64,000 nucleotides of DNA from Paralithodes platypus (GCA_032716605.1 CM064509.1:33622178-33686177), one strand, 5' to 3'; positions 34,541 to 45,600 are shown, numbered from the stretch's first letter. Made by a program: numbers and translations. The notes: generated by a model from the sequence alone, not told the origin.

Positions 34541-36310
34541 TTTTTTTTTATTTTTTTTTTTTCTATGTGATTGAGGGAGGCAAAAGGCATAACTGCCTAT
34601 AGCGAGTGCCTCCCCCATAGTTGAAAGAGTGACAGGGCCAAAATCAAGGGACGTTCGAGCCAAAATGCCTGGACACACGGAGTTTGAAGCAATTTAAGTC
34701 ATAGGAAGAGGGAAAGACTGATTCTGGGAGAGAGTTCCAGAGCTCAGATGTTGAGTAGAAGAAAGTTTGAGAGTAACGTTTCACTCTTGGGTTGGAGAGT
34801 TGCACAGAGTAGGGGTGGGATTGAGTTGCAAGACGGGTACCACGTGCCCTACGTAAAGGAGGTGGTATGCACTGGGATAGCTCTGAGGAACACTGATTAT
34901 TATAGTAGCGATAGAATAGCGAGAGAGAATGCAACATTGCGGCGGAGAGAGAGAGATTGCAGAGAGTTGGTGAGTGGACGGGAGTTAATGATACGAAAGG
35001 CCTTCCTTTCAACCTTGTCTAGGAGAGCGGTGTGAGAGGAACCTCCCCACACATGTGAACAATACTCAATACAAGGGCGCACTATGCCCCTGTACAGAGC
35101 AAGAAGCTGTGCAGGGGAAAAGAACCCCCTAAGGCGGTTGAGCACACCCAGCTTCTGGGAGGCTGCCTTAGCAAGACTGGTAATATGGTCCTTCCAAATG
35201 AGAGCAGAAGAAAAAGAGACACCAAGAATATTGAGAGAAGATGAAGGGTTGATTTTTGTATTGTTGAAGAATAAGGGATAGTCCGCTGGGAGATCCTGAC
35301 GGGTAGATAGATGGAGAAATTGTGTTTTGGAAGCATTAAAGTTAACAAGGTTTTCTCTGCCCCAATTGGAAATAGTATTTAGATCAGAATTTAAGAGTTC
35401 TATGGCTTCATTACGTTTGTCGTTGAGGGATTGCTGGCTGGGGCGTTCTGAAAAACTAATGGAGTAGTGTAAAGTTGAGTCGTCTGCGTATGAATGGATG
35501 GGAATTAAGGTACAGTTAAGGAGATCATTTATAAAAATTAGAAAGAGAATAGGAGATAGGACAGAGCCCTGAGGAACACCGGAGTTTATAGGGTGAGGAA
35601 GTGAACAATGGCCGTCCACAACCGCAGCTATGGAACGGCCAGAAAGGAAATTAGAGACAAAGGCACAGATGGAGGGATAGAAACCGAAGGAGGGTAGTTT
35701 AGAAATTAAAGATTTGTGCCAGACTCTATCGAAGGCTTTCGATATGTCTAGTGCAATAGAAAAAGTCTCACCGAAGTCCCGAAAGGAGGATGACCAAGAG
35801 TTAGTAAGATATGAAAGAAGATCACCAGTAGAGCGACCCTTAAGGAAGCCATACTGGCGATCTGAGAGCAGATTATGAGAAGAGAAATGCTTAAGAAATT
35901 TGGAAGCAAGAATAGTTTCAAAAACTTTAGAAAGACAAGAGATAAGAGCAATTGGACGATAGTTGGAGGGTTGAGAGCGGTCACCCTTCTTTGGGACAGG
36001 TTGAATGTGAGCAAACTTCCAGCATGAAGGGAAGACGTTAGAGGATAGACAGAGACGAAAGAGTTTGCCTAGGCAGGGAGTCAGCACGGAAGCACAGTTT
36101 TTGAGAACAACAGGAGGAACACCGTCCGGACCGTACGCCTTATTAGTGTTAAGCCCAGAGAGGGTAGAAAGTACATCTTTAGAAGAGATTAGGATATTAG
36201 GCATAAGTAAGAGAGAGGAGGGCGGAGAGGGAGGAATAGCACCGGAATCATCCAAGGTGGAGTTTCTAGCAAAAGTTTGAGCGAAGAGTTTAGTGAGTTA
36301 GAAGAGTTAT
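34541..36310 (-). mobile_element. Jockey/BS-like LINE, 5'-truncated, in satellite
   Basis: A minus-strand LINE with a T-rich (A-rich on its own strand) 3' tail at 34541-34562, about 80 bp of 3' UTR, a nearly complete RT, and a 5' break just before the RT. Both sides are the same 30-bp satellite. Confidence 0.92.
34644..36299 (-). pseudogene. Jockey/BS-like reverse transcriptase, one frameshift
   Basis: The main frame is 34900-36299. RT landmarks counted from the ATG at 36255: NTNKAYGPDGVP near residue 37, PVPKKGDRSQPSNYRPIAL near 86, RQYGFLKGRSTGDLL near 133, IALDISKAFDRVWH with Asp170, [11 protein letters not shown] near 225, YADDSTLHYS with Asp pair 258-259. All catalytic residues are intact. 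A frameshift near 34910 moves the C-terminal tail to 34644-35012, which reads FYRYYNNQCSSELS...TFFYSTSELWNSLP and ends RHFGSNVP. The endonuclease is missing. Close in style to jockey/BS-type RTs I associate with crab genomes. Confidence 0.92.
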
Positions 36311-36812
36311 GGTGAATATGAGGGGAGGCAGTGATGTTATGGTGAATATGAGGGGAGGAAGTGATGTTAGGGTGAATATGAGGGGAGGTAGTGGTGTTAT
36401 GGTGAATATGAGGGGAGGCAGTGATGTTATGGTGAATATGATGGGAGGCAGTGATGTTATGGTGAATATGAGGAGAGGCAGTGATGTTATGGTGAAAATT
36501 AGGGGAGGCAGTGATGTTATGGTGAATATGAATATGAGGGGAGGCAGTGATGTTATGGTGAATATGAGGAGAGGCAGTGATGTTATGGTGAATATGAGGG
36601 GAGGCAGTGATGTTATGGTGAATATGAGGAGAGGCAGTGATGTTATGGTGAATATGAGGGGAGGCAGTGATGTTATGGTGAATATGAGGGTAGGCAGTGA
36701 TGTTATGGTGAATATAAGGGGAGGCAGTGATGTTATGGTGAATATGAGGGGAGGCAGTGATGTTATGGTGAATATGAGGGGAGGTAGTGATGTTATGGTG
36801 AATATGAATAAG
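36311..36812. repeat. 30-bp satellite, right block (about 17 units)
   Basis: Continuation of the satellite after the LINE. It starts with the 90-bp duplicated target (36311-36400) and contains a unit with an inserted GAATAT near 36530. It stops about 14 bp before a family A MITE. Confidence 0.95.
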
Positions 36813-36825
36813 AAAGTGATGAAGG

Positions 36826-37199
36826 TTAAGGGAGCCCACCTCGCTGTTTTCTCTTTCTCTCCCTCTCTCTTTGGCTTGTACCCATTCGGCCCCATTCAGC
36901 CTACTGTTTACCCCCACCCAGGTGTGAATACTTTCCTGGCGAGCGGTAGCGAGCCAGCATATATATATTTTTGTGTTGACAGCAAGCTAAATTTGTACAT
37001 TTTTCGATAGAAACATTTCTCCGGCGAAGCCTGATTTCTGCATACAATGCTGGCTCGCTATCGCTTGGAAGGAAGAAATCGATACTTAGATGGGGATAAA
37101 CGTCTTAAAACAGTTGGATGAATGGGGCCAAATGGATACAAACCAGGGAAAGAGAGAAAAGGAGAGAAAGATAAAAAAAAAGCCGGTGACCCTCCTTAA
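36826..37199. mobile_element. Family A foldback MITE
   Basis: TTAAGGGAGCCCACCTCGCT to GCCGGTGACCCTCCTTAA, TTAA at both ends. The left arm is shorter by about 15 bp around GTTTACCCCC. Centre CTCCGGCGAAGCC. Confidence 0.9.
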
Positions 37200-37388
37200 T
37201 GGGATCTGCCTCGGGGTTTGGACAGAGACTAGGTAGAAACGTTGAGACAGAAGACAGTAGTAGTGACAGTGGAGGTTTACGTGGTTTCGGAGCCCGTTCG
37301 TTGTAGGGGTGGCGTAGTATGGCAATGACCGTGTTTGTGTGTCTGAGTGTGAAATCAGAACTACTTTCACAATCACCACCACTTCCAT

Positions 37389-37759
37389 TTAAGGGAAGAT
37401 GGGTCGTTTTTCTTGCTCTCCTTCTCCCTCATGTTTAGTCCCATTTGTTTTGAGATTATACGACGTTCGGTCAATTAGTTTGACGATTTTAATACCTTTA
37501 ACCGCATTTCGTTGTCAATTTCAAGACCTTTCGTGCCATTTAGGTGTCTATTGTATTCTGGCGAGCGATAGTGAGCCTGCAATTTTAAGAGGAATCGGCC
37601 TACGGCCGGGACATTTTTCTACCGAAAAATTTACAAATTTACCTTGAAGGAGGGTCTAGGGAGTGTGTTTTTTTAAGTTTCATGGAGGTCTAGCGAGGAA
37701 AATACCGAATTAATAAATAAATAAATAAATAAATAAATAAATAGCCACTGTCCCCTTAA
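37389..37759 (+). mobile_element. Family B MITE
   Basis: 371 bp from TTAAGGGAAGATGGGTCG to CCACTGTCCCCTTAA. Internal order: CTCCCTCATGTTTAGTCCC, several TTAGTTTGRCGATTTTA words, TTTAGGTGTC, CTGGCGAGCGATAGTGAGCC, the hairpin CGGCCTACGGCCG, CTACCGAAAAATTTACAAAT, GGAGGTCTAGCGAGGAAA, and (AATA)n. Near-perfect TTAA ends, no ORF. Confidence 0.88.
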
Positions 37760-37779
37760 GGGAGGCATATAGGGAGGAG

Positions 37780-37840
37780 GAAAGAGGAGGAGGAGGAGGA
37801 GGTGGTGGTGGTGGTGGTGGTGGTGGTGATGCTGGCGGTG
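37780..37840. repeat. (GGA)n/(GGT)n trinucleotide tract
   Basis: GGA units pass into GGT units. Confidence 0.93.
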
Positions 37841-38061
37841 ATGATGGACAGAGAGAGAATGTCAAATAATGTGAAAGTGAAGAGAGAAGGAGGTGGACAG
37901 GAGGGGAGCGATAACGGAGAGGGAGGGCGAGAGGTAGATAATTATGTAAGAGAGAGAGAGAGAGAGAGGAGGGGGCTGGGATGCGCCGCGGACATTGTGG
38001 ACACGATTTGCTGTCCTTTCGCCGACAAGTGCTTTCGATAAACCCACATCTAGCTTGAATT

Positions 38062-38265
38062 AATGGGGAGGTACTCACTTTTCCTGGACCCCTTCTCCCT
38101 CATGTTTAAAAACTCCCTCATGTTTAAAACCATTAGTTTTGCGATGTTAAAAATTTCATTCACTAGTTTGGCGATTCTGAGACCTTTCACCCCATTACTT
38201 TGTCAATATTAAGACCTTTCGTGCCGTTTAGGTGTTGGTTTTTCCTGGCGAGCGATATCGAGCCA
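38062..38265 (+). mobile_element. Family B MITE, left half
   Basis: Starts TTAATGGGGAGGTACTCACT. CTCCCTCATGTTTAAAA is duplicated in tandem. It ends in CCTGGCGAGCGATATCGAGC, after which unrelated (CCA)-rich sequence takes over. Confidence 0.8.
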
Positions 38266-38429
38266 CACCTCCTACCACTACAACTAACACTACCATCATC
38301 ACGTGTACTAGTATTATACAACAGCCATTAATATCACTACCACCACACCTAAACTCAGAACGCGTTAAGCCTATTTATTACAGGGCTAGTTTTTTGTTGT
38401 CCCCCCCCCCCACCCCCTCCTCCTGCTGC

Positions 38430-39678
38430 GCCCCCATTAGTATGCCTATTTAAGATGTGCCACCCAATTACTATGGCGATTATAAGACGTTTCACACAAA
38501 TTTAAGTGTCTTTTTACCTGGAGATTGATACGATCCTGTAAATTTAGAGGAAATCAGCTTTTGGCCGATACACAATTCTTCCACAAATGTTACAAATATA
38601 CTGAGGCCATTAGCTTACAGGGGGTCTGAGGCCATTTGCTTACAGGGGGTTTGAGGCCATTAGCTTACAGGGGGTCTGAGGCCATTTGCTTACAGGGGGT
38701 CTGAGGCCATTTGCTTACAGGGGGTCTGAGGCCATTTGCTTACAGGAGGTCTGAGGCCATTTGCTTACAGGGGGTCTGAGGCCATTAGCTTACAGGGGGT
38801 CTGAGGCCATTTACTTACAGGGGGTTTGAGGCCATTTGCTTACAGGGGGTTTGAGGCCATTAGCTTACAGGGTGTCTGAGGCCATTTGCTTACAGGGGGT
38901 CTGAGGCCATTTGCTTACAGGGGGTCTGAGGCCATTTGCTTACACGGGGTCTGAGGCCATTAGCTTACGGGGGGGTCTGAGGCCATTAGCTTACAGGGGG
39001 TCTGAGGCCATTTGCTTACAGGGGGTCTGAGGCCATTAGCTTACAGGGGGTCTGAGGCCATTAGCTTACAGGGGGTCTGAGGCCATTTGCTTACAGGGGG
39101 TCTGAGGCCATTTGCTTACAGGGGGTCTGAGGCCATTAGCTTACAGGGGGTCTGAGGCCATTTGCTTACAGGGGGTCTGAGGCCATTAGCTTACAGGGGG
39201 TCTGAGGCCATTTGCTTACAGGGGTCTGAGGCCATTTGCTTACAGGGGGTCTGATGCCATTTGCTTACAGGGGGTCTGAGGCCATTAGCTTACAGGGGGT
39301 CTGAGGCCATTAGCTTACAGGGGGTCTGAGGCCATTAGCTTACAGGGGGTCTGAGGCCATTTGCTTACAGGGGTCTGAGGCCATTAGCTTACAGGGGGTC
39401 TGAGGCCATTAGCTTACAGGGGGTCTGAGGCCATTTGCTTACAGGGGGTCTGAGGCCATTTGCTTACAGGGGGTCTGAGGCCAGTTGCTTACAGGGGGTC
39501 TGAGGCCATTTGCTTACAGGGGGTCTGAGGCCATTAGCTTACAGGGGGTCTGAGGCCATTTGCTTACAGGGGGTCTGAGGCCATTTGCTTACAGGGGGTC
39601 TGAGGCCATTAGCTTACATTAGCTTAGCTCGGAGAGGGTATGAGAGGCCTCCTTGTTATAGTCTAGGGAGCAAATTAA
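38430..39678 (+). mobile_element. Family B MITE carrying a 25-bp array
   Basis: The left part (CCCCCATTAGTATGCC, TTTAAGTGTC, TGGAGATTGATACGATCCTG, CAGCTTTTGGCCG, AAATGTTACAAATATAC) is a diverged family B core. The array follows, and after it AGTCTAGGGAGCAAATTAAG matches the family B right end. The array therefore replaced or expanded the segment between core and right end. Confidence 0.78.
38601..39620. repeat. 25-bp tandem array (about 41 units)
   Basis: The unit has core TGAGGCCATTTGCTTACAGG followed by GGGTC, with an alternating A/T variant (CCATTAGCTT or CCATTTGCTT). Its TTGCTTACAGGGGGTCTGAG resembles the family B segment TTACCTTGAAGGGGGTCTAG, which lies at this very place in other copies. 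Confidence 0.95.
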
Positions 39679-40010
39679 GGGGAGATTTCCACTTGAGGGA
39701 TCTTTTTCTTGACTCCTTTCTCCCTCATGTTTAGCCCCATTGTTTTTCTAATTTTAAGACGTTCTCCCCATCATTTTGACGATTGTAAGAACCTTCGACC
39801 CATTTCTGTCAATTGTAAGACCTTTCGTGCCATTTAAGTGTCGATTTTATCCTGGCGAGCGATAGCGAGCCTGTTATTTAAGAAGAACCGGCTTTCAGCC
39901 GGGACATTTTTCTACCGAAAAATGTACAAATTTACCTTGAAAGGGGCTCAAAGGGGTGTATTCTTAAGCTTGATGGATATCTAGAGACCAAACTAAAAAC
40001 CTCCCCTTAA
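39675..40010 (+). mobile_element. Family B MITE
   Basis: 336 bp, TTAAGGGGAGATTTCCACTT to AACCTCCCCTTAA, perfect TTAA ends. Full internal order including CCTGGCGAGCGATAGCGAGC, the hairpin CCGGCTTTCAGCCGG and CTACCGAAAAATGTACAAAT. Confidence 0.92.
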
Positions 40011-40196
40011 ACGAACATTTCTCGGGAAAAGGTAGAATTAAATAAAAACCCTTAATAATGGGGTCCTTTCACGACTAAGACATTTTCGCCATATTAGACC
40101 ATCTTTGGGGGTTTGTAATTTGTCATACTACGTTTCTCATTCGTTAGTTATGTATGATATCTAAGATAGGTGCTGTGGAGTTATACTGTACATGAC

Positions 40197-40475
40197 TTAA
40201 GGGGAGACAGACCGTTTTTCTGGATCCCCTTCTCCCTAATCTTTTGCCCCACTAGTTTTGAGATTTTAAGACGTTGGTTCCATTAGTTTGGGGATTTTAT
40301 TAGCCTGTAATTTTAGGAGGAATCGGCCTCTGGCCGGGACATTTTCTACCGAAAAATGTACAAATCTATCTTGAAGGGGGGCCTAGGGGCGTTTTTCTAA
40401 GCTTGATGGAGGAAACTAAAAAAATATATGAATAAATGAATTAATAGACCAAACGAACAGCCAGTGTCCCCTTAA
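40197..40475 (+). mobile_element. Family B MITE, internally deleted, nested
   Basis: 279 bp, TTAAGGGGAGACAGACCG to GCCAGTGTCCCCTTAA. The GTGTCGATTTT...GGCGAGCGATAG core is deleted, but the CGGCCTCTGGCCG hairpin and right half remain. It lies inside the larger foldback element. Confidence 0.9.
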
Positions 40476-40525
40476 CTGATATATTTGTGACTGGAGAGGT
40501 TCCATATTTCTTTGACTGGTAATAG

Positions 40526-40592
40526 AGTCCCTCAGACGAGACCGGCTGTTTTAGAGAATCATAACCAGTCTCGTCAGAGGAACTCTACATAG
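40526..40592. other. Imperfect hairpin inside the foldback element
   Basis: AATAGAGTCCCTCAGACGAG and CTCGTCAGAGGAACTCTA are inverted copies, extended by ACCGG/CCAGT, around a loop of about 20 bases. The stem is about 23 bp with two bulges or mismatches. Confidence 0.85.
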
Positions 40593-40892
40593 TTACAGAT
40601 AAGCATGGATCCTCCCTAATACAATCAATAATAGCCGTGTTTAAATATACTCCCACAGCACATACCTTAGATATCATACACTTCTAATGATTGATAGACG
40701 CAGTACGAAATATAATAAAACTCCACAGATGGTCTAATATAACTGAAGTGTCTGAGTCGTGAAAGCACCCCATTATTAAACAAAGCAAAATACGTAAATA
40801 ACCCCCCCTCCCCAAGACGTCGGATGAGCTAGTGATAAAGAATAAAGAAACACCACTCGTTATTAAAAAAAAAGTAAAAAAAAAATAAAAAA

Positions 40893-40894
40893 AA

Positions 40895-40981
<87 letters not shown>
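40893..40981. repeat. (AT)n and (AAT)n microsatellites
   Basis: Alternating TA and TAA runs. Confidence 0.95.
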
Positions 40982-41049
40982 CCCCCGGTCCCTCATTATG
41001 ATATTCGGGGGAACAGACTTTTTACTGATCCTCTTTTGACAAATTATCC

Positions 41050-41470
41050 ACGTTGGGGGGCGTAGGGGGGGGGGGTGGGGGGCGGGGTAAATGAGGAGGA
41101 AGAAGGGGGTCGGGAAGGGGGTTAAAATAAGAAGGAAGAAAGGGGTCGGGAGGATGGTCAAAATGAGGAGGAGGGGAGGGGAGGTTTTAAGGAGGGGGAG
41201 GGGGAGGGAGGTTTTAATGGGGGGGGGGGGGAGGGGAGGTTTTAATGAGGAAGAGGGGTGGGGAGGTGTTAATGAAGGGGTGGGAAGGTTTTAATTAGGA
41301 GGAGGGGGAGGGGGGTTGTAATGAGGAGGAGGGGGAGGGGAGGTTGTAATTAGGAGGAGGGGGAGGGGGTTGTAATGAGGAGGAAGGGGTGGGTGGGTTG
41401 TAATGAGGAGGAAGGGGAGGGTGGTCGAGGGTTAGAATGACTAGGAGAGGGTGGTAGTCGGGGGTTAAAA
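41050..41470. repeat. G-rich minisatellite-like tract
   Basis: Irregular repeats of AATGAGGAGGAGGGGGAGGG and GGAGGTTTTAATG, about 25-40 bp apart. Strong purine bias. Long G runs could form G-quadruplexes. Confidence 0.8.
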
Positions 41471-42530
41471 TGAGGAAATAGGAAAAGAGTGAGGCTTAAA
41501 TGAGGAAAAGGAGGGATGAAGGAAGGAAAGGAAGAACTGGAAATACGCAAGGAAAGAAGGAATACAGAAATACAGGAAAGAACCAAGGAAGAGAGAACAA
41601 GAGTGAGTAGATTTGGAAGACAAAACATGAGGAAATAGGACAGGAGAAAGAAAAGTACAAAATACGACAACAATAGAAGATAAAATGAGGAATCGAGAAA
41701 AATAGGACAGGGAAGGAATACATAAAACAGGATAAAAATGGAAAATAAAATAAAATAAGGCAGAACAAAATGAAAAACACAAAACGAGACAATAATTGAA
41801 GAATAAATAACTGTATAATTGGGCAGGAAAAGGGGAGAGAACCAAAGCACAATATAATGAAAGATGAAATTAAATATATATGAGGACAAGGAGCAGGCTG
41901 AATTGGAAGATATAACAATGGAAAGAATATACCTCGAACGAAAGAAAAGACAATAGAGACAAGAACGAGTATAGTAAAGAGAAACAAGGCGATAATAATA
42001 AAGATATATTTAAAAAGATAAAACAAATATTAAAGCTAAAATAGAACAATAACTAGAATTATGCAGAATAATATAGAAAATAATACAGAAAATAAAGAGA
42101 ATACCAAAGAAAGCAATAAATAAAATAATAAAGAAAACGACAGAGAATAAAGATACTAAAAAATATATTACATAATAATAATACAGAATTATAAAGATAA
42201 TTATATAGACAATAATACAGAACAATAAGTATATTAATCAGGAGAATTATAAACACACCAATAAAGAAAATATTAAAGAGAAAATATCGTAAATGATAAA
42301 GATAATAATAAAGAGGCTAATAAGGAAAATGACAAAGATAGCAATAAAGAGAATAAGAAAGGTAATGATAACAATACAATAAATTAACAAAACAATACAG
42401 AAAATCAAGAGAATAGTAAAGATAATACTAAGAATGATAAGGAGAATATTGAAGACGATAATACCCACAAATGCAGAGGAAAACACAGAATAATAAAGGC
42501 ACAAAATAATGAGAAAACGAAGAGAATAAT
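41471..42530. other. A-rich low-complexity stretch
   Basis: Strong A bias with GAAAATAAAG/AGAATAATAAAG words of varying spacing. It looks like degenerate low-complexity DNA. The Phe/Ile-rich minus frames are composition artefacts. Confidence 0.7.
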
Positions 42531-42725
42531 GAAGAGGGGGGACCAAAGTATTCTGTAAAAAAGAGAATGATGAAGAGGGGGGACCAAAGTATTCTGTAAA
42601 AAAGAGAATGATGAAGAGGGGGGACCAAAGTATTCTGTAAAATAGAAAATAATGAAGAGGGGGGACCAAAGTATTCTGTAAAAAAGAGAATGATGAAGAG
42701 GAGGGGGGGGGGGGCAAAGTATTCT
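42525..42725. repeat. 41-bp tandem repeat (about 5 units)
   Basis: Unit with AATGATGAAGAGGGGGGACC and AAAGTATTCTGTAAAA, five copies, the last with a longer G run. Confidence 0.93.
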
Positions 42726-43063
42726 GTAAAATACCGATTGTACCACTACGACGCAGTCAGTCCGAGAGAAAGGTAGGGTCGGTGGGAAGGGAATCATGCC
42801 ATCATAACATTGACATCTTCATACTTGAATAGATCATGAATAGAACAGTCATGTGTCAAGCAACACATTTAACTATTATATTTATTTGATATAACGGCGT
42901 AATTTCATATATATTCTGGCTAACTTGTAGATATATTTACTTAAGTTTAGTCAGGGCCATAAGAATCAAAAGAAGGACAATTATCTAAACAAGAAGATCC
43001 TTTAGGCTCCTAAAGTGCTTCCTATAAATTGATGTATATCGTCCAATGATTACCAGAATAAAG

Positions 43064-43436
43064 TTAAGGGGAGATGGGCCGGTTTTCTGGACCACTTTCT
43101 CCCTCATGTTTAGCCCTATTAGTTTTCATATGTTAAGATGTTTGCCCCATTAGTTAGTCGATTTTAAGACCTTTCGCCCCATTTCTTCGTAAATATTTAG
43201 ACCTTTCGTGCTATTTAGGTGTCGATTTGTTTCCCTGGCGAACGATAGTGAGCCTGTAATGTTGGAAGAATCGGCCTTCGGCCGGGACATTTTTCTACCG
43301 AAAAATGTACAAATTAATCTAGAATGGGGATCTAATGGATTTTTTTTTTTTTAATTTGATAGAGGTCTAGGGAGCAAACTAGAAAACTAATGAATACATG
43401 CAAAAATCTACCAAAATGTGAACCATCTCCCCTTAA
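43064..43436 (+). mobile_element. Family B MITE (head-to-head pair, left)
   Basis: 373 bp, TTAAGGGGAGATGGGCCGGT to GAACCATCTCCCCTTAA. All family B blocks are present, including the CGGCCTTCGGCCG hairpin. It pairs with an opposite copy 102 bp to the right. Confidence 0.93.
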
Positions 43437-43538
43437 AATGACGGCACGTTACGTAAATAAAAAGCTTGAACTCCAAGGTACCGTATGTTTTCCAAGTTTA
43501 TGAAAAGGGTAAATAATGTGTTTATATAAATCTACCCA

Positions 43539-43885
43539 TTTAAGGGGGGATGGTTCACTTTTTGGGCGATTTTTGCATGTATTCATTATGTTTCTAGTTT
43601 CCTCCCTAGACCTCCATAAAAAAAAAAAAAAAAAAAAAACATCCATTAGATCCCCCTTCTAGATTAATTTATACATTTTTCGGTAGAAAAATTTCCCGGC
43701 CGAAGGCCGGTTCTTCCAACATTACATGCTCACTATTGTTCGCCAGGGAAAATATCGACACCTAAATAGCACGAAAGGTCTACATATTGACGAAGAAATG
43801 GGGCGAAAGGTCTTAAAATCGACTAACTAATGGGGCTAAACATGAGGGAGATAGTGGTGCTGAAAAGCGGCCCATCCCCCCTTAA
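43539..43885 (-). mobile_element. Family B MITE (head-to-head pair, right)
   Basis: 347 bp, TTAAGGGGGGATGGTTCACT to CCCATCCCCCCTTAA, in reverse orientation, with an A homopolymer near 43618-43639. Sequence agreement with the left partner is high. Confidence 0.92.
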
Positions 43886-43889
43886 AGGT

Positions 43890-44127
43890 ATGATAGTGAT
43901 AATTAATCCATTTTAAAAAAGGATAGAGAAGATTAATCACCATCAATGTGCCCAATGATTATATACTGTATATATACATTTTGTTTCACACTCTTCTAAT
44001 TGTCTGATATTTACAGTGTTGATACCAAATAAAGCTGGTCAGCAAATGTTTCATATCGTAGGTTTGAAAGAAAATGGCACACAGTCATTGATATAAAAGT
44101 GGATCAAAGACGAATAAATGTATGGTA
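43890..44127. other. Non-coding spacer
   Basis: No recognisable feature. Confidence 0.5.
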
Positions 44128-44467
44128 CAGTTGGTCAAAGTTCCAGCTGACCCACCCTCGCGCTGGGCCTCGCAGAATTAGCTGGCAATACTGGTGTAGT
44201 TGCCAATCAGTGGATATAATAACTTTAATATTTAAGCAAATCTACGAACTTTGGGTGAATGTTCGGGATCATACATAGCGACGTATGCATTTTTATTTGA
44301 GATAGGCTTACTTTCCCTTGTTTAGTATATGTTCTAACAATGATATAGCCGAAATCAGATCTACCAATCCCAATCTTTGTAAGACACACCTCCTTCCTAC
44401 ATCAGTATTGCCAGATAATTCTGCGAGCCCCAGAGCGAGGGTGGGTCAGCTGGAACTTTGAATAACT
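44128..44467. mobile_element. Foldback MITE with 70-bp inverted ends
   Basis: The left end CAGTTGGTCAAAGTTCCAGC continues CTGACCCACCCTCGCGCTGG. The right end is its inverted copy, finishing GGTCAGCTGGAACTTTGAAT AACTG. Arms are about 70-75 bp with a 190-bp non-coding middle. CAG...CTG ends are hAT-like, but I see no matching 8-bp flanks. Confidence 0.8.
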
Positions 44468-44800
44468 GAACGTACGAGAGAAGAAAAGTCGTCGCGTGAA
44501 AATGGAAAACGATATAAAACAGTAGCAATAAAGGTGGAGGAGAAGGGGAGAATGATAAAAACAATAAAGGTGGAGGAGAAGGGGAGAATGATAAAAAAGA
44601 GTAATAACAAATAAATACAAAAAGAGAAGATATTGAAATAGAAAACCTGAACAAAATCAGTAAGCAAAGTTGAAGGGAGTAGCCGAAATAGAGGACTGGC
44701 CGAATCGATCTAGAGACTGTGGAATGACGGGTTAAATATATGATGAGAGGCGAGGAGAAGTAGCCCAAGATCTAGCCCAGTGGGAAGAAGAGGAGGGACA

Positions 44801-45192
44801 TTAAGGGAGCCCACCTCGCTTTTTTTTTTTTATCTTTCTTTCCCTCTCTCTTTGGCTTGTATCCATTCGGCCCCATTCAGCCTAGTGTTTCAAGACTTTT
44901 ATCCCCATCCAGGTGTCAATGTTTTCCTGGCGAGCGGTAGCGAGCCAGCATATATATTTATTTGTTTTGACAGCAAGCTAGATTTTTACATTTTTCGATA
45001 GAAATATTTCTCCGGCGAAGCCGGATTTCTCCATACAATGCTGGCTCGCTATCGCTCGCCAGGAAGAAATGGACACCTGGATGGGGATAAACGTCTTAAA
45101 ACAGTTGGCTGAATGGGGCCGAATGGATAGAAGCCAGAGAAAGATAGAAAAAAAGAGAAAGATAAAAAAAAACGCGAGGTGGGCTCCCTTAA
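44801..45192. mobile_element. Family A foldback MITE with extra flanking repeat
   Basis: 392 bp with perfect TTAA ends. Outside the TTAA, 44777-44802 and 45194-45219 are near-identical 26-bp words (CCAGTGRGAAGAAGAGGAGG core), which a simple TTAA duplication does not explain. Confidence 0.92.
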
Positions 45193-45235
45193 TCCAGTGA
45201 GAAGAAGAGGAGGAACATTGAGAGAAATGCACTCT

Positions 45236-45240
<5 letters not shown>

Positions 45241-45300
<60 letters not shown>

Positions 45301-45301
45301 T
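45241..45301. repeat. (AT)n-(AG)n compound microsatellite
   Basis: A TA run followed by a GA run. Confidence 0.96.
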
Positions 45302-45316
45302 AGGTAGGAAGAAGGT

Positions 45317-45600
45317 AATTAAGGGGATATTTGTATTTATTTGTTCATTTATATATTACTTTCTTTAGTTTTCTCCCAAGACCTCCATCAATCTTTAAAC
45401 AAAATATCCCATGACCCCCCTTCATGATAAATTTGTACATTTTTTGGTAGACAAATTTCCCGGCCTTCCTTTGTACATTACAGGTTCAATATCGCCTGCC
45501 ATGAACAAATAGACACCAAAAGGGCGCAATAAAGTCTTATAATCGCCTAACTAATGGAGCGAACGTTTTATAATTTCAAAACTAAAGGGGCTAAACGTAG
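45317..45600 (-). mobile_element. Family B MITE, partial
   Basis: Begins TTAAGGGGATATTTGT and includes CTCCCAAGACCTCCATCAAT, CCCGGCC, AGACACCAAAAGGGCGCAAT and AACTAAAGGGGCTAAACG; the far end is lost. Confidence 0.78.

Larger units (their letters stand above)
40052..40779. mobile_element. Long foldback element (arms about 140 bp) with nested MITE
   Basis: The left arm begins TTAATAATGGGGTCCTTTCA and runs to GGTGCTGTGGAGTTATACTG. The right arm is its inverted copy, ending TCGTGAAAGCACCCCATTATTAA. Shared words include AGACCATCT/AGATGGTCT and TATGATATCTAAG/CTTAGATATCATA. Between the arms lie a family B element (40197-40475) and a strong hairpin (40526-40592). Confidence 0.83.

Noticed and set aside
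41350..42256. Phe/Ile/Leu-rich minus frames resembling multi-pass membrane proteins
   Set aside because: They lie on the complement of A/G-rich low-complexity DNA, overlap each other in several phases and have no family signature.
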